NCBI RefSeq assembly: GCF_900177745.1
Contig: NZ_FXAR01000008.1
Span: 1-64,000 of the forward strand
Origin: Corynebacterium pollutisoli
GTDB lineage: Bacteria; Actinomycetota; Actinomycetes; Mycobacteriales; Mycobacteriaceae
DNA: 64,000 bases
Reading direction: 5' to 3'
The position numbers and the translations under genes were made by a program. The notes under the pieces are model-generated. The model was not told the DNA's origin and did not search any database. It saw nothing but the letters and a program-made list of their open reading frames with translations. Below are positions 1 through 10,615 of this stretch, piece by piece. The first letter of the stretch is position 1; each line of letters starts with the position of its first letter.

Positions 1-120
1 GGGCGCCTGGAACGTCATCCCGGCGGGGTGGTGCACATCCCACCGGATGGTGGGCCACCCCGCAGCAACACCCACCCCCTCCGCGACCTGTCCGCCCGAG
101 GGCCCCGCAGCGACCCCTAA
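1..120 (+). CDS. C-terminal tail of an HNH endonuclease (DUF222-type), partial
   Basis: Frame 1 is open from the window edge to a TAA at 118-120 and encodes 39 residues. The pattern GRLERHPGGVVHIPPDGGPP matches the last residues of the complete HNH endonuclease encoded at 27875-29008 on the other strand (GRFEREPGGVVFHPPDGGPP), so this is the end of a paralogue whose body lies outside the window. Its stop overlaps the stop of the convergent GtrA gene by two bases. Family function is inferred from the paralogue; the catalytic HNH motif itself is not visible here. Confidence 0.75.
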   Translation, partial: GRLERHPGGVVHIPPDGGPPRSNTHPLRDLSARGPRSDP

Positions 121-704
121 ACCGGTGACTGCTCGGAGACCACCCGCGTGCCACGGCGGGGTTTCCGGAATGCCCAGAGCTTGTTCACGAGGAAGTTGAC
201 GGGCATGGCCACGACGATGGAGATGGCGGTCGCCCAGTAGAACTTGGTGCGCAGGCCAGAGGAGTCGTCGAAGATCTCGGAGGACAGCGCGATGGGTGAG
301 GTGGGGTTCATGAGCAGCGTCGCTACGATCTGGCTGACGATGAACGCGCCGATGCCGGTGAGCAGGAAGGGGAAGAAGCCCCGCCACCAGGTGCGCTGGG
401 GGATGCCGCGGAAGGTCCAGCTGCGGTTGAGCTGGTAGTTCCACGTGTTGGCCACGAGGAAGGCGATGGTCATGAAGATGTTGAACCAGCGGATGTTGAA
501 GTCGGTGCCCAGCAGCGGCAGGAAGACGTCGTGTTCGGAGATGCCGGCGGTCCAGCCGGCGACCTTCTTGGAGATGACGCTGACGATCAGGTTGACCACG
601 GTGCCGGATCCCCCGACGATGCCGAACATGAGGAACTGGCGGGTGGTGTTCTGGATCCGGGCCAGCGCCGTTGCGTTCGACCCCACGGGACCTCCTGTGC
701 TCAT
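117..704 (-). CDS. GtrA-family small membrane protein
   Basis: This 195-aa protein has about four predicted membrane helices (roughly residues 22-45, 74-95, 108-130, 158-180) and the family-typical stretch NYQLNRSWTF after helix 2. GtrA/DPMS-like proteins are thought to flip or support transfer of polyprenyl-linked sugars for cell-wall glycans; the substrate here is unknown. The ATG at 704 has no good ribosome site. A GTG at 686 lies just after AGGAGG and may be the true start, giving 189 aa. It is convergent with the HNH tail and follows the pseudouridine synthase gene on the same strand with a 15-nt gap, so co-transcription is possible. Confidence 0.8.
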   Translation of the reverse strand: MSTGGPVGSNATALARIQNTTRQFLMFGIVGGSGTVVNLIVSVISKKVAGWTAGISEHDVFLPLLGTDFNIRWFNIFMTIAFLVANTWNYQLNRSWTFRGIPQRTWWRGFFPFLLTGIGAFIVSQIVATLLMNPTSPIALSSEIFDDSSGLRTKFYWATAISIVVAMPVNFLVNKLWAFRKPRRGTRVVSEQSPV

Positions 705-719
705 GACTGTCGATTCAGC

Positions 720-1559
720 TTAGCCCCACCCAGGGGCGGCGACGTGGAAGGCTCGTCGGCGTCCGCTGTGAGGATCGTCGAAGGACACCGCCCCGGCGCG
801 CAGGCGCAGTTCGCGGGTGAAGTCGTAGAGGTCGAGGCCGCGGTCGACGGGGTAGGTGTCGTCGCCGTCGATGGGCATGCCGAGGTGGTGGAGCACGACG
901 CGGATCTGGTGGGTGTGGCCGGTGACGGGCCGGGCCTCCACCTCCCGGTCCCCCACCCGGCGGAGCCAGGTGCGCGTCTCGACGCCCCCGTCCCCCACCG
1001 TCACCTGCCGCTCCCCGCGCCGCTTCCGGAGGGGCAGCACGACGAGCTGCCAGTCGCCGCCGATGGTGACCTCGCCGTCGACACGCGCGCGGTAGAGCTT
1101 GTTCACCCGGCGCTCCTGGAAGAGCCGCTGGTACGCCCCGCGCGTCGCCGCCCGCCGGGAGCAGACGAGCACGCCGGAGGTGAGCCGGTCGAGGCGGTGG
1201 AGGGGCACGATGTCGTCCTCGCCGAACTCGACGCGCAACCGCGTCTGCACCGTCTCCCGGACGAGCCGTCCGTTGCTGGTGGACGGCAGGAAAGGAGGCT
1301 TGTCGACGACCACCAGGTCCTCATCCGCGAACAACACCGTGTACCCGAAGGGGATCGGGGCCTCCGCGGGCACGTCGGGGTGGAACCACGCCGGCTGCGG
1401 ACGGTCGAGCTCCGCCCCGGCCGGCAGGAGGGTGCCCCACCGGTAGGGGGCGTCCCCGGCGGCACCCGCCCAGTACTCCCGGTCGGTGGGGACCACCCCG
1501 CGCAGGACGACCCGCTGCGGGGAGATCCCCTCCCGGGCCGGGAGGGGCGCGTCAGACAA
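720..1559 (-). CDS. RluA-family RNA pseudouridine synthase
   Basis: The protein (279 aa from the chosen start) carries the RluA signature HRLDRLTSG at residues 121-129, with the catalytic Asp at 124, and the motif VVDKPPFLPS upstream. Such enzymes isomerise uridine in rRNA or tRNA; the target is not predictable. The frame is open upstream to 1655, but that start would lie deep inside dapC. A TTG at 1559, overlapping the dapC stop by 8 nt, gives an N-terminus (MSDAPLPAREG) that I recall as typical of corynebacterial homologues, so translational coupling to dapC is likely. Start confidence is moderate; family confidence is high. Confidence 0.85.
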   Translation of the reverse strand: MSDAPLPAREGISPQRVVLRGVVPTDREYWAGAAGDAPYRWGTLLPAGAELDRPQPAWFHPDVPAEAPIPFGYTVLFADEDLVVVDKPPFLPSTSNGRLVRETVQTRLRVEFGEDDIVPLHRLDRLTSGVLVCSRRAATRGAYQRLFQERRVNKLYRARVDGEVTIGGDWQLVVLPLRKRRGERQVTVGDGGVETRTWLRRVGDREVEARPVTGHTHQIRVVLHHLGMPIDGDDTYPVDRGLDLYDFTRELRLRAGAVSFDDPHSGRRRAFHVAAPGWG

Positions 1560-2661
1560 CGGCGGCGAGGCGGGCGGCGGCGGCGTCGATACGCTCGTCG
1601 GTGCCGGTGAGCGCCATACGGATGTGACGCTCGCCGCGGGGCCCGTAGAAGTCACCGGGGGCGACGAGGATGCCCAGCCCGGCTAGCCAGTCGACGGTGT
1701 CCCGGCAGTGCTCGCCGCGGGTGGCCCACAGGTAGAGGCCGGCCTCGGAGTTGTCGACGGTGAACCCGGCGTCGATAAGCGCCTTCATGAGGACCGCCCG
1801 ACGACGCGCGTAGACGAGCTTCTGGGCGGCCTCCTGCGCGTCGTCCTCGAGCGCGGCGACCATGGCCTGCTGGATGGGACCGGGCACCATGAGGCCCAGG
1901 TGCTTGCGCACCTCCAGCAGCTCGGAGATGAGCGCCGGATCGCCCGCGAAGTAACCGGCGCGGTAGGACGCCAGGTTCGACGTCTTCGACAGGGAGTGGA
2001 TCGCGATGAGTCCGGTGTGGTCGCCGTCGCACACGCGCGGATCGAGGATCGACACCGGCTCCTCCTCCGCCCACCCCAGCCCGAGATAACACTCGTCGGA
2101 GGCGACGATGACGCCCCGCTCACGCGCCCACGACACCACCTTGCGCAGGTGCTCCACACCCAGGACCTTGCCCGTCGGGTTGGAGGGGGAGTTGAGGAAC
2201 AGCAGGTCGGGGGTCTCCGGGCCGATCTTCAGCAGGGAGTCGGCCCGCAGCACACGGTTCTCCCCCACCAGGGCCGCCACCTCGTAGGTGGGGTACGCCA
2301 CCTCGGGGATGACGACGAACCCGCCCCGGATACCCAGCAGCGTCGGCAGCAGGGCGATGGCCTCCTTCGTGCCCACGACGGGCAGCACGGCGTCGGGGGT
2401 CACCCCCACCATGTGGTAGCGGCGCACCAGCCCCTCCGCGATCGCCGCCCGCAGCCCGGGGGTGCCGGCGGTCTGCGGGTAACCGGGCTCCGCGGCGGCC
2501 TCGGCCAGCGCCAGCTGGATGCCGGGGGCCACAGGATCGACCGGGGTGCCCACGGACAGGTTGACGATGCCGTCCGGGTGCGCCGCCGCCGTCGCCTTGG
2601 CGTCGTCGAGGGTGTCCCAGGGGAAATCGGGCAGACGGGTTCCCAGCGGCGTGCGGGCCAC
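1552..2661 (-). CDS. dapC: succinyldiaminopimelate transaminase DapC
   Basis: A 369-aa class I/II PLP aminotransferase. Visible motifs are NPTG (161-164), ASDECY (187-192) and the PLP lysine K226 in HSLSKTSN. The family in this context transfers an amino group to N-succinyl-2-amino-6-ketopimelate in the succinylase branch of lysine and meso-diaminopimelate synthesis in the cytosol. It starts 3 nt downstream of fdxA, the same pairing as fdxC-dapC in mycobacteria, which supports the specific name over a generic aminotransferase. Confidence 0.92.
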   Translation of the reverse strand: MARTPLGTRLPDFPWDTLDDAKATAAAHPDGIVNLSVGTPVDPVAPGIQLALAEAAAEPGYPQTAGTPGLRAAIAEGLVRRYHMVGVTPDAVLPVVGTKEAIALLPTLLGIRGGFVVIPEVAYPTYEVAALVGENRVLRADSLLKIGPETPDLLFLNSPSNPTGKVLGVEHLRKVVSWARERGVIVASDECYLGLGWAEEEPVSILDPRVCDGDHTGLIAIHSLSKTSNLASYRAGYFAGDPALISELLEVRKHLGLMVPGPIQQAMVAALEDDAQEAAQKLVYARRRAVLMKALIDAGFTVDNSEAGLYLWATRGEHCRDTVDWLAGLGILVAPGDFYGPRGERHIRMALTGTDERIDAAAARLAAVV

Positions 2662-2664
2662 GGA

Positions 2665-2988
2665 CTACTCCTGGTTCTGCGGCGGAAGCGCGGCGACGAA
2701 GGGATGGTCCTTGTCGACGGGGCCGGTCTTGGCAGCCCCACCGGGGGAACCGAGGTCGTCGAAGAAGCCGACGTTGGCGTCGTAGTACTGGTCCCACTCC
2801 TCGGGGACGTCATCCTCGTAGAAGATGGCCTCGACCGGGCAGGCCGGCTCGCAGGCGCCGCAGTCGACGCACTCGTCGGGGTGGATGTAGAGCATCCGCT
2901 TGCCCTCGTAGATGCAGTCGACCGGGCACTCCTCGACGCAGGAGCGGTCGAGGACGTCCACGCACGGCTGGGCGATGATGTAGGTCAT
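2665..2988 (-). CDS. fdxA: 7Fe ferredoxin FdxA/FdxC
   Basis: A 107-aa ferredoxin. Cysteines at 9, 17, 21 and 25 form the N-terminal CxxxxxxxCxxxCP type motif, and cysteines at 40, 43, 46 and 50 form CxxCxxCxxxCP, as expected for one 3Fe-4S plus one 4Fe-4S cluster. The acidic C-terminal half is typical of actinobacterial FdxA. It carries electrons in the cytosol, and its partners are not evident. An AAGGAG lies 12 nt before the ATG, and a T-rich promoter-like stretch lies upstream at about 3003-3046. It heads fdxA-dapC and possibly the rluA-like and gtrA genes. Confidence 0.93.
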   Translation of the reverse strand: MTYIIAQPCVDVLDRSCVEECPVDCIYEGKRMLYIHPDECVDCGACEPACPVEAIFYEDDVPEEWDQYYDANVGFFDDLGSPGGAAKTGPVDKDHPFVAALPPQNQE

Positions 2989-3046
2989 GGGTATCGGGCA
3001 CTCCTTTTAAACCACAAAAAAGAACTGGATAATCGAACCTAGTATG

Positions 3047-3439
3047 TCACTTACCCCGCATGAGCGGCCAGACGCCTCCGGCCACACCTGCGCAAAGCAG
3101 CAGCACACTACGAATATTACTGCCGACCAGCTGGTCGCCCGTGACGACAACCCCCATCATGAGCGCGAAGTAGCCGGCGAGCCACACGTACAGCGGGATC
3201 GCGGCGACGACCGGCTCGGGGTTCCACAGGCGGGCGGTGCGGGTGAGCACCATGTTGAACAGGAACGCCAGCACGATGGTGTAGGGCACAGCGAGGCGGG
3301 CCCCACCGGGCAGGGTCACCCAGGTGCCGAGGTAGACGACCTCGAGCAGCACCGAGATGAGCGCGGCCACTGACAGCCAGATGAGACCGCCGACGGCCTC
3401 GCCGCGGCTGAAGTCGGTGCGCACGAATCCCCGGCTCAT
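3047..3439 (-). CDS. small membrane protein downstream of mshB (Rv1171-like position)
   Basis: A 130-aa protein with about four hydrophobic segments after a short polar N-terminus (MSRGFVRTDFSRGE). The ATG at 3439 overlaps the mshB stop as ATGA, so it is translationally coupled; the longer open frame upstream lies inside mshB and is rejected. The position directly after mshB is shared with Rv1171 in mycobacteria. I do not recognise a catalytic motif and no function is assigned; the context suggests only a link to mycothiol or envelope metabolism. Confidence 0.75.
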   Translation of the reverse strand: MSRGFVRTDFSRGEAVGGLIWLSVAALISVLLEVVYLGTWVTLPGGARLAVPYTIVLAFLFNMVLTRTARLWNPEPVVAAIPLYVWLAGYFALMMGVVVTGDQLVGSNIRSVLLLCAGVAGGVWPLMRGK

Positions 3440-4287
3440 GCCAGGAACTCCGGGAGGGTGCCGGCGCCGAGCTGGTAGTACTCGGAGGGCAGGAGGGGCT
3501 GGGCGTGGAGGTTGGACAGGGCCCACACGGGGTGGGTGCCGTGGCCCCACGCGGCCTGCGGGTTGGTGGTGGAGACGGAGCCGTCGGCGAACCAGATCTG
3601 GGTGGCGTGCGCCCGCATGGCCTCCCGCTTGGCGGCGAGGGCGGCGTCGTCGAGCGGCACGACCAGATCATGCTTGTCGACGCCCTGGTTCTCCACGTAC
3701 TCCGTCGACGGCAGGGTCCACCCCTCCGGGACGGTGTCGATGGCGTCGATGCCGGCGCGGAACTCGGCGAGCGGGGTGACGGTCCACAGGATGTCCCGGT
3801 CGCCGGCGGCGGCGTGGGTGATCTCGTGGGCGCGGATGTGGTCGGGGTGGCCGTAGCCGCCGTCGGGTCCGTAGGTGATGACCAGGTGGGGGTCCTCCGC
3901 GGCGATGATCTCGGTGAGCAGCGCGACGGCCGCCTCCCCGGAGTTGACGAAGGCGCGCGGGTTGTGGTGGGCGGGGCTGCCGGCCATGCCGGAGTCCCGG
4001 AAGCGGCCTGCCCCACCGAGGAAGGTGCCCCGCACACCGAGCGCGGCGAGGGCGCGGGTGAGTTCGGCGATGCGGAAGCCGCCGAGCTGGTCGGCGTGGT
4101 CGTTCGTCAGGTGTGCGAAGGGGGCTCCGATGACCTCGCCCTCCTCGCCGAGGGTGCAGGTGACGACGAGGACGTCGGCGCCGCGGCGGGCCAGGTCGAA
4201 GAGGGTGCCGCCGGTGGTGATGGCCTCGTCGTCGGGGTGCGCGTGGACGGCCACCACGCGGCGGCCGACGAGATCACGGGTGGTCAT
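3436..4287 (-). CDS. mshB: mycothiol deacetylase MshB (GlcNAc-Ins deacetylase)
   Basis: A 283-aa PIG-L/LmbE-type zinc hydrolase. The AHPDDE motif (16-21) and GHPDH (146-150) supply the zinc ligands H17, D20 and H150. MshB removes acetate from GlcNAc-inositol to give GlcN-Ins, the second committed step of mycothiol synthesis. The gene overlaps both the upstream lpqW-like stop and the downstream membrane gene start by ATGA, so it sits in a tightly coupled operon. A second PIG-L protein at 57365-58072 lacks this context. Mca is the main alternative, but the neighbourhood and the length (about 290 aa expected) favour MshB. Confidence 0.9.
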   Translation of the reverse strand: MTTRDLVGRRVVAVHAHPDDEAITTGGTLFDLARRGADVLVVTCTLGEEGEVIGAPFAHLTNDHADQLGGFRIAELTRALAALGVRGTFLGGAGRFRDSGMAGSPAHHNPRAFVNSGEAAVALLTEIIAAEDPHLVITYGPDGGYGHPDHIRAHEITHAAAGDRDILWTVTPLAEFRAGIDAIDTVPEGWTLPSTEYVENQGVDKHDLVVPLDDAALAAKREAMRAHATQIWFADGSVSTTNPQAAWGHGTHPVWALSNLHAQPLLPSEYYQLGAGTLPEFLA

Positions 4288-5885
4288 GGCTTCCTCCAGC
4301 TCGCGACCGTCGATATTCCGGCGGTCCAGTTCTCCAGGTCCGGGTCCGGTCCCACGATACCCTCGCCCAGGACGAGCATCCGCCGCTCCCCCAGCAACGG
4401 GACGCTGACGTGTTCGCGGGCGTTGGTGGCGTCGAAGAAGGCCTCCCCCTCGTCGAGAGGCACAGCCCCGGAGATGAGCCCCTCCGCCGTGCCGTGGGTG
4501 TCCTCGGCGCAGTAGCCGGAGAGGTTGCCGGAGCGCGGGGCCTCCGGGGTGGGCGGGCACAACCAGCGGCCGGCCTGCTCGAGGATGCCGCTCTCGGCGC
4601 GCTGCCAGGCGATGACGGCGTCGACGTCGCCGGCGGGCAGCTGCACCCCGGTGAGGTCGGCGAGGTCGGAGGTGACCGTCTCGGCGCGGACCTCGAACTG
4701 GGAGAGCAGGTCGACGATGGTGCGGGCGGCGGCGAGGGAGGTCTCGTCGGCGGGGTCGACGCCGAGGCGGAGGGGCCGCCCCTCCTCCCCCGTCAGGCCG
4801 GGCAGCAGCTCGGGCGGGCCCTGCTCGACGGCGCGGGCGGGGGTGTGGGCGGGGACGGCGAGTTCCGCGGTCCGGCCGGCGGCGAGGCGGGCGATGAGGG
4901 GGACGTCGAGAAGCGAGTGCAGTTCGACGCGGACCGCATGGTCCGCGAGCAACGGGGAGGAGACGGACATCGTGAGCGTGAGCTCGCGGGGTTGGTCGAC
5001 GAGGCGGACCTGGGTGTCGCGCATGAGGCGGTAGGAGTCGACGCTGGTCTCCCCCGGGGTGGTGTCGAGGAAGTTGAGCTGGCCGCTGCGGAGCTGCTCG
5101 ACGCCCTGGGTGACGGTGCGGACCTCCTGGAAGGTGACGCGGTCGGTGGCGGCGGGGTCGGCGCCCCAGAAGCGGTCGTTGCGGTTGAGGGTGACCACGC
5201 CGCGGGACCGGTCGACCCTCTCGATGGAGTAGCGGCCACCCGAGGCGGGCATCCCGTCGACGAAGCCGGAGTCGAAACGCGCGACCTCGCCCTGCAGGAC
5301 GTGGCTGGGCAGGAGGTTGTCGAACATCTCCCGCCAGTCGGCGACCGGGGTGTGGAAGTCGACGTCGACGGTGCGTCCGTCGGCGCTGGTGCGGATCCCC
5401 TCGATGGCGCGGTAGCCGGCGGGGTCGATGACGCCCGCATGGCCGGTCATGCCCTGCCAGAGGTAGCGGAAGTCGGCTCCCGTGATGGGTGTGCCGTCCG
5501 ACCACTGCGCCGCCGGGGAGATGACGTAGCGGACGGTCTGCACCACCGTGCCGGGCGCGGGCTCGACCTCCCCGGCGGACTCGAGGAGGTTGGTGTCCAT
5601 CGCCCCGTCGCGGAAGGCGCTGGGCAGCACGAGCGAGCCCATGGAGCGGGTGAACGTCGAGTCGTGCGCCTGCAGGTGGGGGTTGAACCCGGCGGGGAGG
5701 GGGTCGACGCCGACGGTGATGATCTTGTCGCGTCGCGACGGCACCTCCGTCGTGGTGGGGGCCGCACTCGACGTGGCGGGGGTGGTCTCGGGCTCGGCTT
5801 CCTCCACCGGGGGCGGGCCGGGGTTCGCGGCGCAGGCGCTCAGCGAGGCGGCGAGCAGGAGGGCGGGGAGAAGTCGGGCTTTCAC
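4284..5885 (-). CDS. lpqW: LpqW-like lipoprotein (SBP family 5 fold)
   Basis: A 533-aa protein with a signal peptide and lipobox ending LSAC (C18), a Thr/Ser/Pro-rich linker to about residue 50, then a family-5 solute-binding fold (VGVDPLPAGFNP, YLWQGMTG). In mycobacteria LpqW occupies the same place between typA and mshB and controls the balance of PIM and lipoarabinomannan synthesis rather than importing peptides; that role is inferred here from position and family. The start is GTG at 5885, chosen because it yields the signal peptide; upstream residues are shadow sequence. It overlaps mshB by ATGA and lies 8 nt after the MFS gene. Confidence 0.82.
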   Translation of the reverse strand: MKARLLPALLLAASLSACAANPGPPPVEEAEPETTPATSSAAPTTTEVPSRRDKIITVGVDPLPAGFNPHLQAHDSTFTRSMGSLVLPSAFRDGAMDTNLLESAGEVEPAPGTVVQTVRYVISPAAQWSDGTPITGADFRYLWQGMTGHAGVIDPAGYRAIEGIRTSADGRTVDVDFHTPVADWREMFDNLLPSHVLQGEVARFDSGFVDGMPASGGRYSIERVDRSRGVVTLNRNDRFWGADPAATDRVTFQEVRTVTQGVEQLRSGQLNFLDTTPGETSVDSYRLMRDTQVRLVDQPRELTLTMSVSSPLLADHAVRVELHSLLDVPLIARLAAGRTAELAVPAHTPARAVEQGPPELLPGLTGEEGRPLRLGVDPADETSLAAARTIVDLLSQFEVRAETVTSDLADLTGVQLPAGDVDAVIAWQRAESGILEQAGRWLCPPTPEAPRSGNLSGYCAEDTHGTAEGLISGAVPLDEGEAFFDATNAREHVSVPLLGERRMLVLGEGIVGPDPDLENWTAGISTVASWRKP

Positions 5886-5893
5886 ACTGTCGA

Positions 5894-7048
5894 TTATGTA
5901 CCAGGGCTCTCGCGCAACGCGGATGCCAGGACGGTGACCACGACACCGGCGACCACGATGAGGCCGAGCGCCCAGCGCAGATCGGTGGCGGCGGACAGCC
6001 CGCCGAGGACGGGGCTGGTGGCCAGGAAGCCGACGCGCATGAGCCAGCTGACGGCCGTGACACCCGCCCCCTCCGAGACGCCGGGCAGGCGGGCCGCGGC
6101 GGCGAAGGCGCTGGGCACGAGGGTGGCGCAGCCGAAGCCGGCCAGGGCGAAGCCGAGGTAGAGCAGGCCCGGGGACGTCGCCGCCATGACCAGTCCGCCG
6201 CCGAGGGCGATGAGAGCCCCACCGGTCCGGGCGACAGCCACCCGCCCGAAGGCGTCGATGAGCCGGTCGCCGGTGAAACGCCCGATCGTCTGCGCGGCGA
6301 GCACGACGGTGAACGCCACGCCCGCCTGGCCGAGCTCCACCCCCACCAGTTCGACGGAGGCGAGGCCGGCCCAGTTGTTGGCGATGTCCTCGATCATCGT
6401 GCCGGAGGTCGCCACGAGGGCGACCGGCAGGGTGAGCCACATGAGGCGCCCCACCCCGACCCGCTTATCGACGCCCGCGCGCGTCGCCGGGGGCTCCCCG
6501 CGCGGGACCGGCCCGGTGAGCCACACGCCGACGGCGAGGGTGGCGATGATGGCCGCCGCCACGAGCGCCAGGTGGACGCGCAGGTCGAGGCCGCTGCTGG
6601 CGGCGAGGGTGCCGCCGATGCCGCCGGCGACCGCCCCGAGCGACCAGCAGGCGTGCATCGACGACAGGATGGAGCGGCCGGAGGCCGCCTCGACGCGCAC
6701 TCCGGCGACGTTCTGGGAGACGTCGATGACGGCGTCGAGAAGCCCCACCGCGGCGAGCAGCCCCGCCAGCATGACCGCCGACGGGGCCCACCCGACGGCG
6801 GCGATGAGCAGGGCGAGGACGACGGTGCCCCAGAACACGACCGGGCGCGGTCCGAAGCGGTTGACCGCCAGCGAGGGCAGCACCGTCGAGACGAGGGAGC
6901 CGAGGGCGACCGCCGCGACCATGAGGCCGAAGGCGAAGTCACCCAACCCCCACTGCGCCTTGAGGGTCGGGTACCAGGGCAGGACGGAGGCCAGCGCCGC
7001 GCCGTTGGTGGCGAAGAGCAGGCCGACGCCGAGAGCGGGGCGCAGCAC
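5894..7048 (-). CDS. MFS transporter
   Basis: A 384-aa protein with about 12 hydrophobic segments. The GTG start at 7048 begins 1 nt after the typA stop, which suggests translational coupling. Motifs such as FGPRP between helices 2 and 3 and the duplicated six-helix layout indicate a major facilitator of the YbjJ-like group; the substrate is unknown. It lies between typA and the lpqW-like gene, which are adjacent in mycobacteria, so it may be an insertion into a conserved block. Confidence 0.82.
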   Translation of the reverse strand: MLRPALGVGLLFATNGAALASVLPWYPTLKAQWGLGDFAFGLMVAAVALGSLVSTVLPSLAVNRFGPRPVVFWGTVVLALLIAAVGWAPSAVMLAGLLAAVGLLDAVIDVSQNVAGVRVEAASGRSILSSMHACWSLGAVAGGIGGTLAASSGLDLRVHLALVAAAIIATLAVGVWLTGPVPRGEPPATRAGVDKRVGVGRLMWLTLPVALVATSGTMIEDIANNWAGLASVELVGVELGQAGVAFTVVLAAQTIGRFTGDRLIDAFGRVAVARTGGALIALGGGLVMAATSPGLLYLGFALAGFGCATLVPSAFAAAARLPGVSEGAGVTAVSWLMRVGFLATSPVLGGLSAATDLRWALGLIVVAGVVVTVLASALRESPGT

Positions 7049-7049
7049 C

Positions 7050-8963
<1,914 letters not shown>

Positions 8964-9089
8964 GGGTGGGCTGCTCCTATAAAAAGGGGTCGCGGCCACG
9001 GGGCACGCGATGTATGAACAGCCCTTGACGATACTCGCACTATGGGGGTATTGCACTATCGAGTGTCGCGGAACACCGGCGACGGACCT

Positions 9090-9665
9090 CTACTGTGGCG
9101 GGCACTCCGGGTGGAACTCCTCCAGGCGGACGACCTGGTCCACCAGCGGCGGGTCCGCGGGTCCCGCGTCCTCGTTCCACACGTCGATGATCGCCTGGCC
9201 GGGAGACAGTGCCTCCAGGGCCGTGCGGGAGGCCGATCCATTACTGATCACCTCGATCTTCCGGGAGGTCGTGCCGTCGGTCTCCGGGCTGACGATCATG
9301 ATGTGGTCGGGGTTCGGCGGCTCCGTGACGGGCTGCTCCGCCCACCTCGGTGCCTGCGGGTTGCTGAGGTTGACCTCGAACCTCCCGGTCTGCGGCTGAT
9401 CGGTGACGATGCGCCCCAGAACCGGATTCGGTTCTCCCCCGAGGAGTTCGCGCCCCTGGATGACCTCCATGGCATGCACGCGGAACTGGCAGGCCTCGAT
9501 GTGGGCGATGACATCGCCGGCCTCGTTCATCCCCAGGGCCAGGCCGCCGCGGAAATCGTAGTCGGTCATGTCGACGAGGTTCCCGCACGCCGTCAGCACC
9601 GTCAGTGCCGACACCACTGTGAGGGCCCCCACCGTGCGCAGGGCGGGCTGACGGAGCGGCACCAT
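9090..9665 (-). CDS. putative lipoprotein, unknown function
   Basis: A 191-aa protein starting MVPLRQPALRTVG, with a hydrophobic segment and a lipobox LTAC at about residues 24-27, so it is probably anchored to the outer face of the membrane. The mature part has no motif I recognise. TAGGGT lies 7 nt upstream of the ATG, consistent with a leaderless transcript; the alternative start at 9743 would put a polar stretch before the signal peptide. It is divergent from the secreted protein gene at 9909 across a 243-nt spacer that contains a GC palindrome at 9841-9852 and no gene. Confidence 0.72.
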   Translation of the reverse strand: MVPLRQPALRTVGALTVVSALTVLTACGNLVDMTDYDFRGGLALGMNEAGDVIAHIEACQFRVHAMEVIQGRELLGGEPNPVLGRIVTDQPQTGRFEVNLSNPQAPRWAEQPVTEPPNPDHIMIVSPETDGTTSRKIEVISNGSASRTALEALSPGQAIIDVWNEDAGPADPPLVDQVVRLEEFHPECPPQ

Positions 9666-9908
9666 ACCCGCCACCCTACGCCGCTGCTCATCCCGCATTT
9701 CCACGGAAATGTAACGAAAGAGTCTCAGGCTGCGAAAGATCAAGTAACCGGGATTTCTCCATTCCGGTTGATTCTGTCACGCAAGTGAATATTGTTGGGT
9801 AGCGAAACTACTGTTACTCAAGTTGCAATTGTGACAGCCGCGCCGCGCGGCGGGCCGTGACATGCGCAACACCGCCTCCCTGAGATCACCCCGGAAGAGA
9901 GCCTGTCA

Positions 9909-10610
9909 GTGGGACACACCGCACGACACACCCTGATGAAGAGGATGTCCACCGCTGTCATCGCCGCCGCGTTCGCCACCGCCGGCACCCTGGTCGCCGC
10001 CCCCTCGGCGACGGCCAGCTCGATTCCCGATCTCTCCAGCCACAACCCGCTTGACGAACTGGGCCGCCCCACCGAGCGCACCCAGGCGGAGATCCGCGCG
10101 CTGGCCGACCAGCCGTGGATGCCCGCCGACATCCGGAACATGCTGCTCTCCGCCCTGGCCTTCGCGGCCGGGGACAACGGGGACGGCGGTCCGGAGCTGC
10201 CGGAGGACGCCCCGACGTTCACGCAGTTCTACTGGCCGACCGTGTCGGGCTCCTGCATCGGCGGCGAGCTCGACGCCGTCGGCACCGCCATCGCCGTCCC
10301 CGGCCCCGCCGAGATCCCGGCCCCGGGTGCCGCCGACGGCCAGACCGCCTTCGTGTTCACCGCGCTGGGTACCGCCCCGGCCGCGGCCGAGCAGGGCGGC
10401 ATGCACGTCAACTGGGTCAACATCAACACGTTGCAGCACGGGGCCACCCCGCTGGGCAACCACGGCATCAACCCCGACGGGCCGGCGACGCTGTCCGGCA
10501 CCGCGGACACCGGGCACGGCACCGTCGTCGCCCTGGTGTCGGGTCGGGTCCACACCGCCGACGGGCCCTGCGACTTCATCCCCACTGCCGCGATCATCGA
10601 CGCGAGGTAA
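9909..10610 (+). CDS. secreted protein, unknown function
   Basis: A 233-aa protein with a classical signal peptide (basic n-region, hydrophobic stretch, AxA-type cleavage near PSATASS at about residues 32-38). Two cysteines in the mature part could form a disulfide. I do not recognise the family. The GTG at 9909 is preceded by GGAAGAGAG at 7-nt spacing; an ATG at 9936 (MKRMSTAV) is an alternative that still leaves a signal peptide. The DUF402 gene starts 5 nt downstream, so the two are probably co-transcribed. Confidence 0.72.
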   Translation: MGHTARHTLMKRMSTAVIAAAFATAGTLVAAPSATASSIPDLSSHNPLDELGRPTERTQAEIRALADQPWMPADIRNMLLSALAFAAGDNGDGGPELPEDAPTFTQFYWPTVSGSCIGGELDAVGTAIAVPGPAEIPAPGAADGQTAFVFTALGTAPAAAEQGGMHVNWVNINTLQHGATPLGNHGINPDGPATLSGTADTGHGTVVALVSGRVHTADGPCDFIPTAAIIDAR

Positions 10611-10615
10611 CAGTC

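Noticed and set aside
531..3042. Long plus-strand ORFs opposite rluA-like, dapC and fdxA genes
   Set aside because: Reverse-strand shadows with His/Arg/Gly-biased composition and no ribosome site.
3436..6222. 928-codon minus ORF joining mshB to upstream sequence
   Set aside because: Only its last 283 codons are mshB; the rest is out-of-frame sequence of the lpqW-like gene, whose own frame and signal peptide are clear.
9841..9852. CGCCGCGCGGCG palindrome as an operator
   Set aside because: Pure GC palindromes of this size are common by chance in this base composition.
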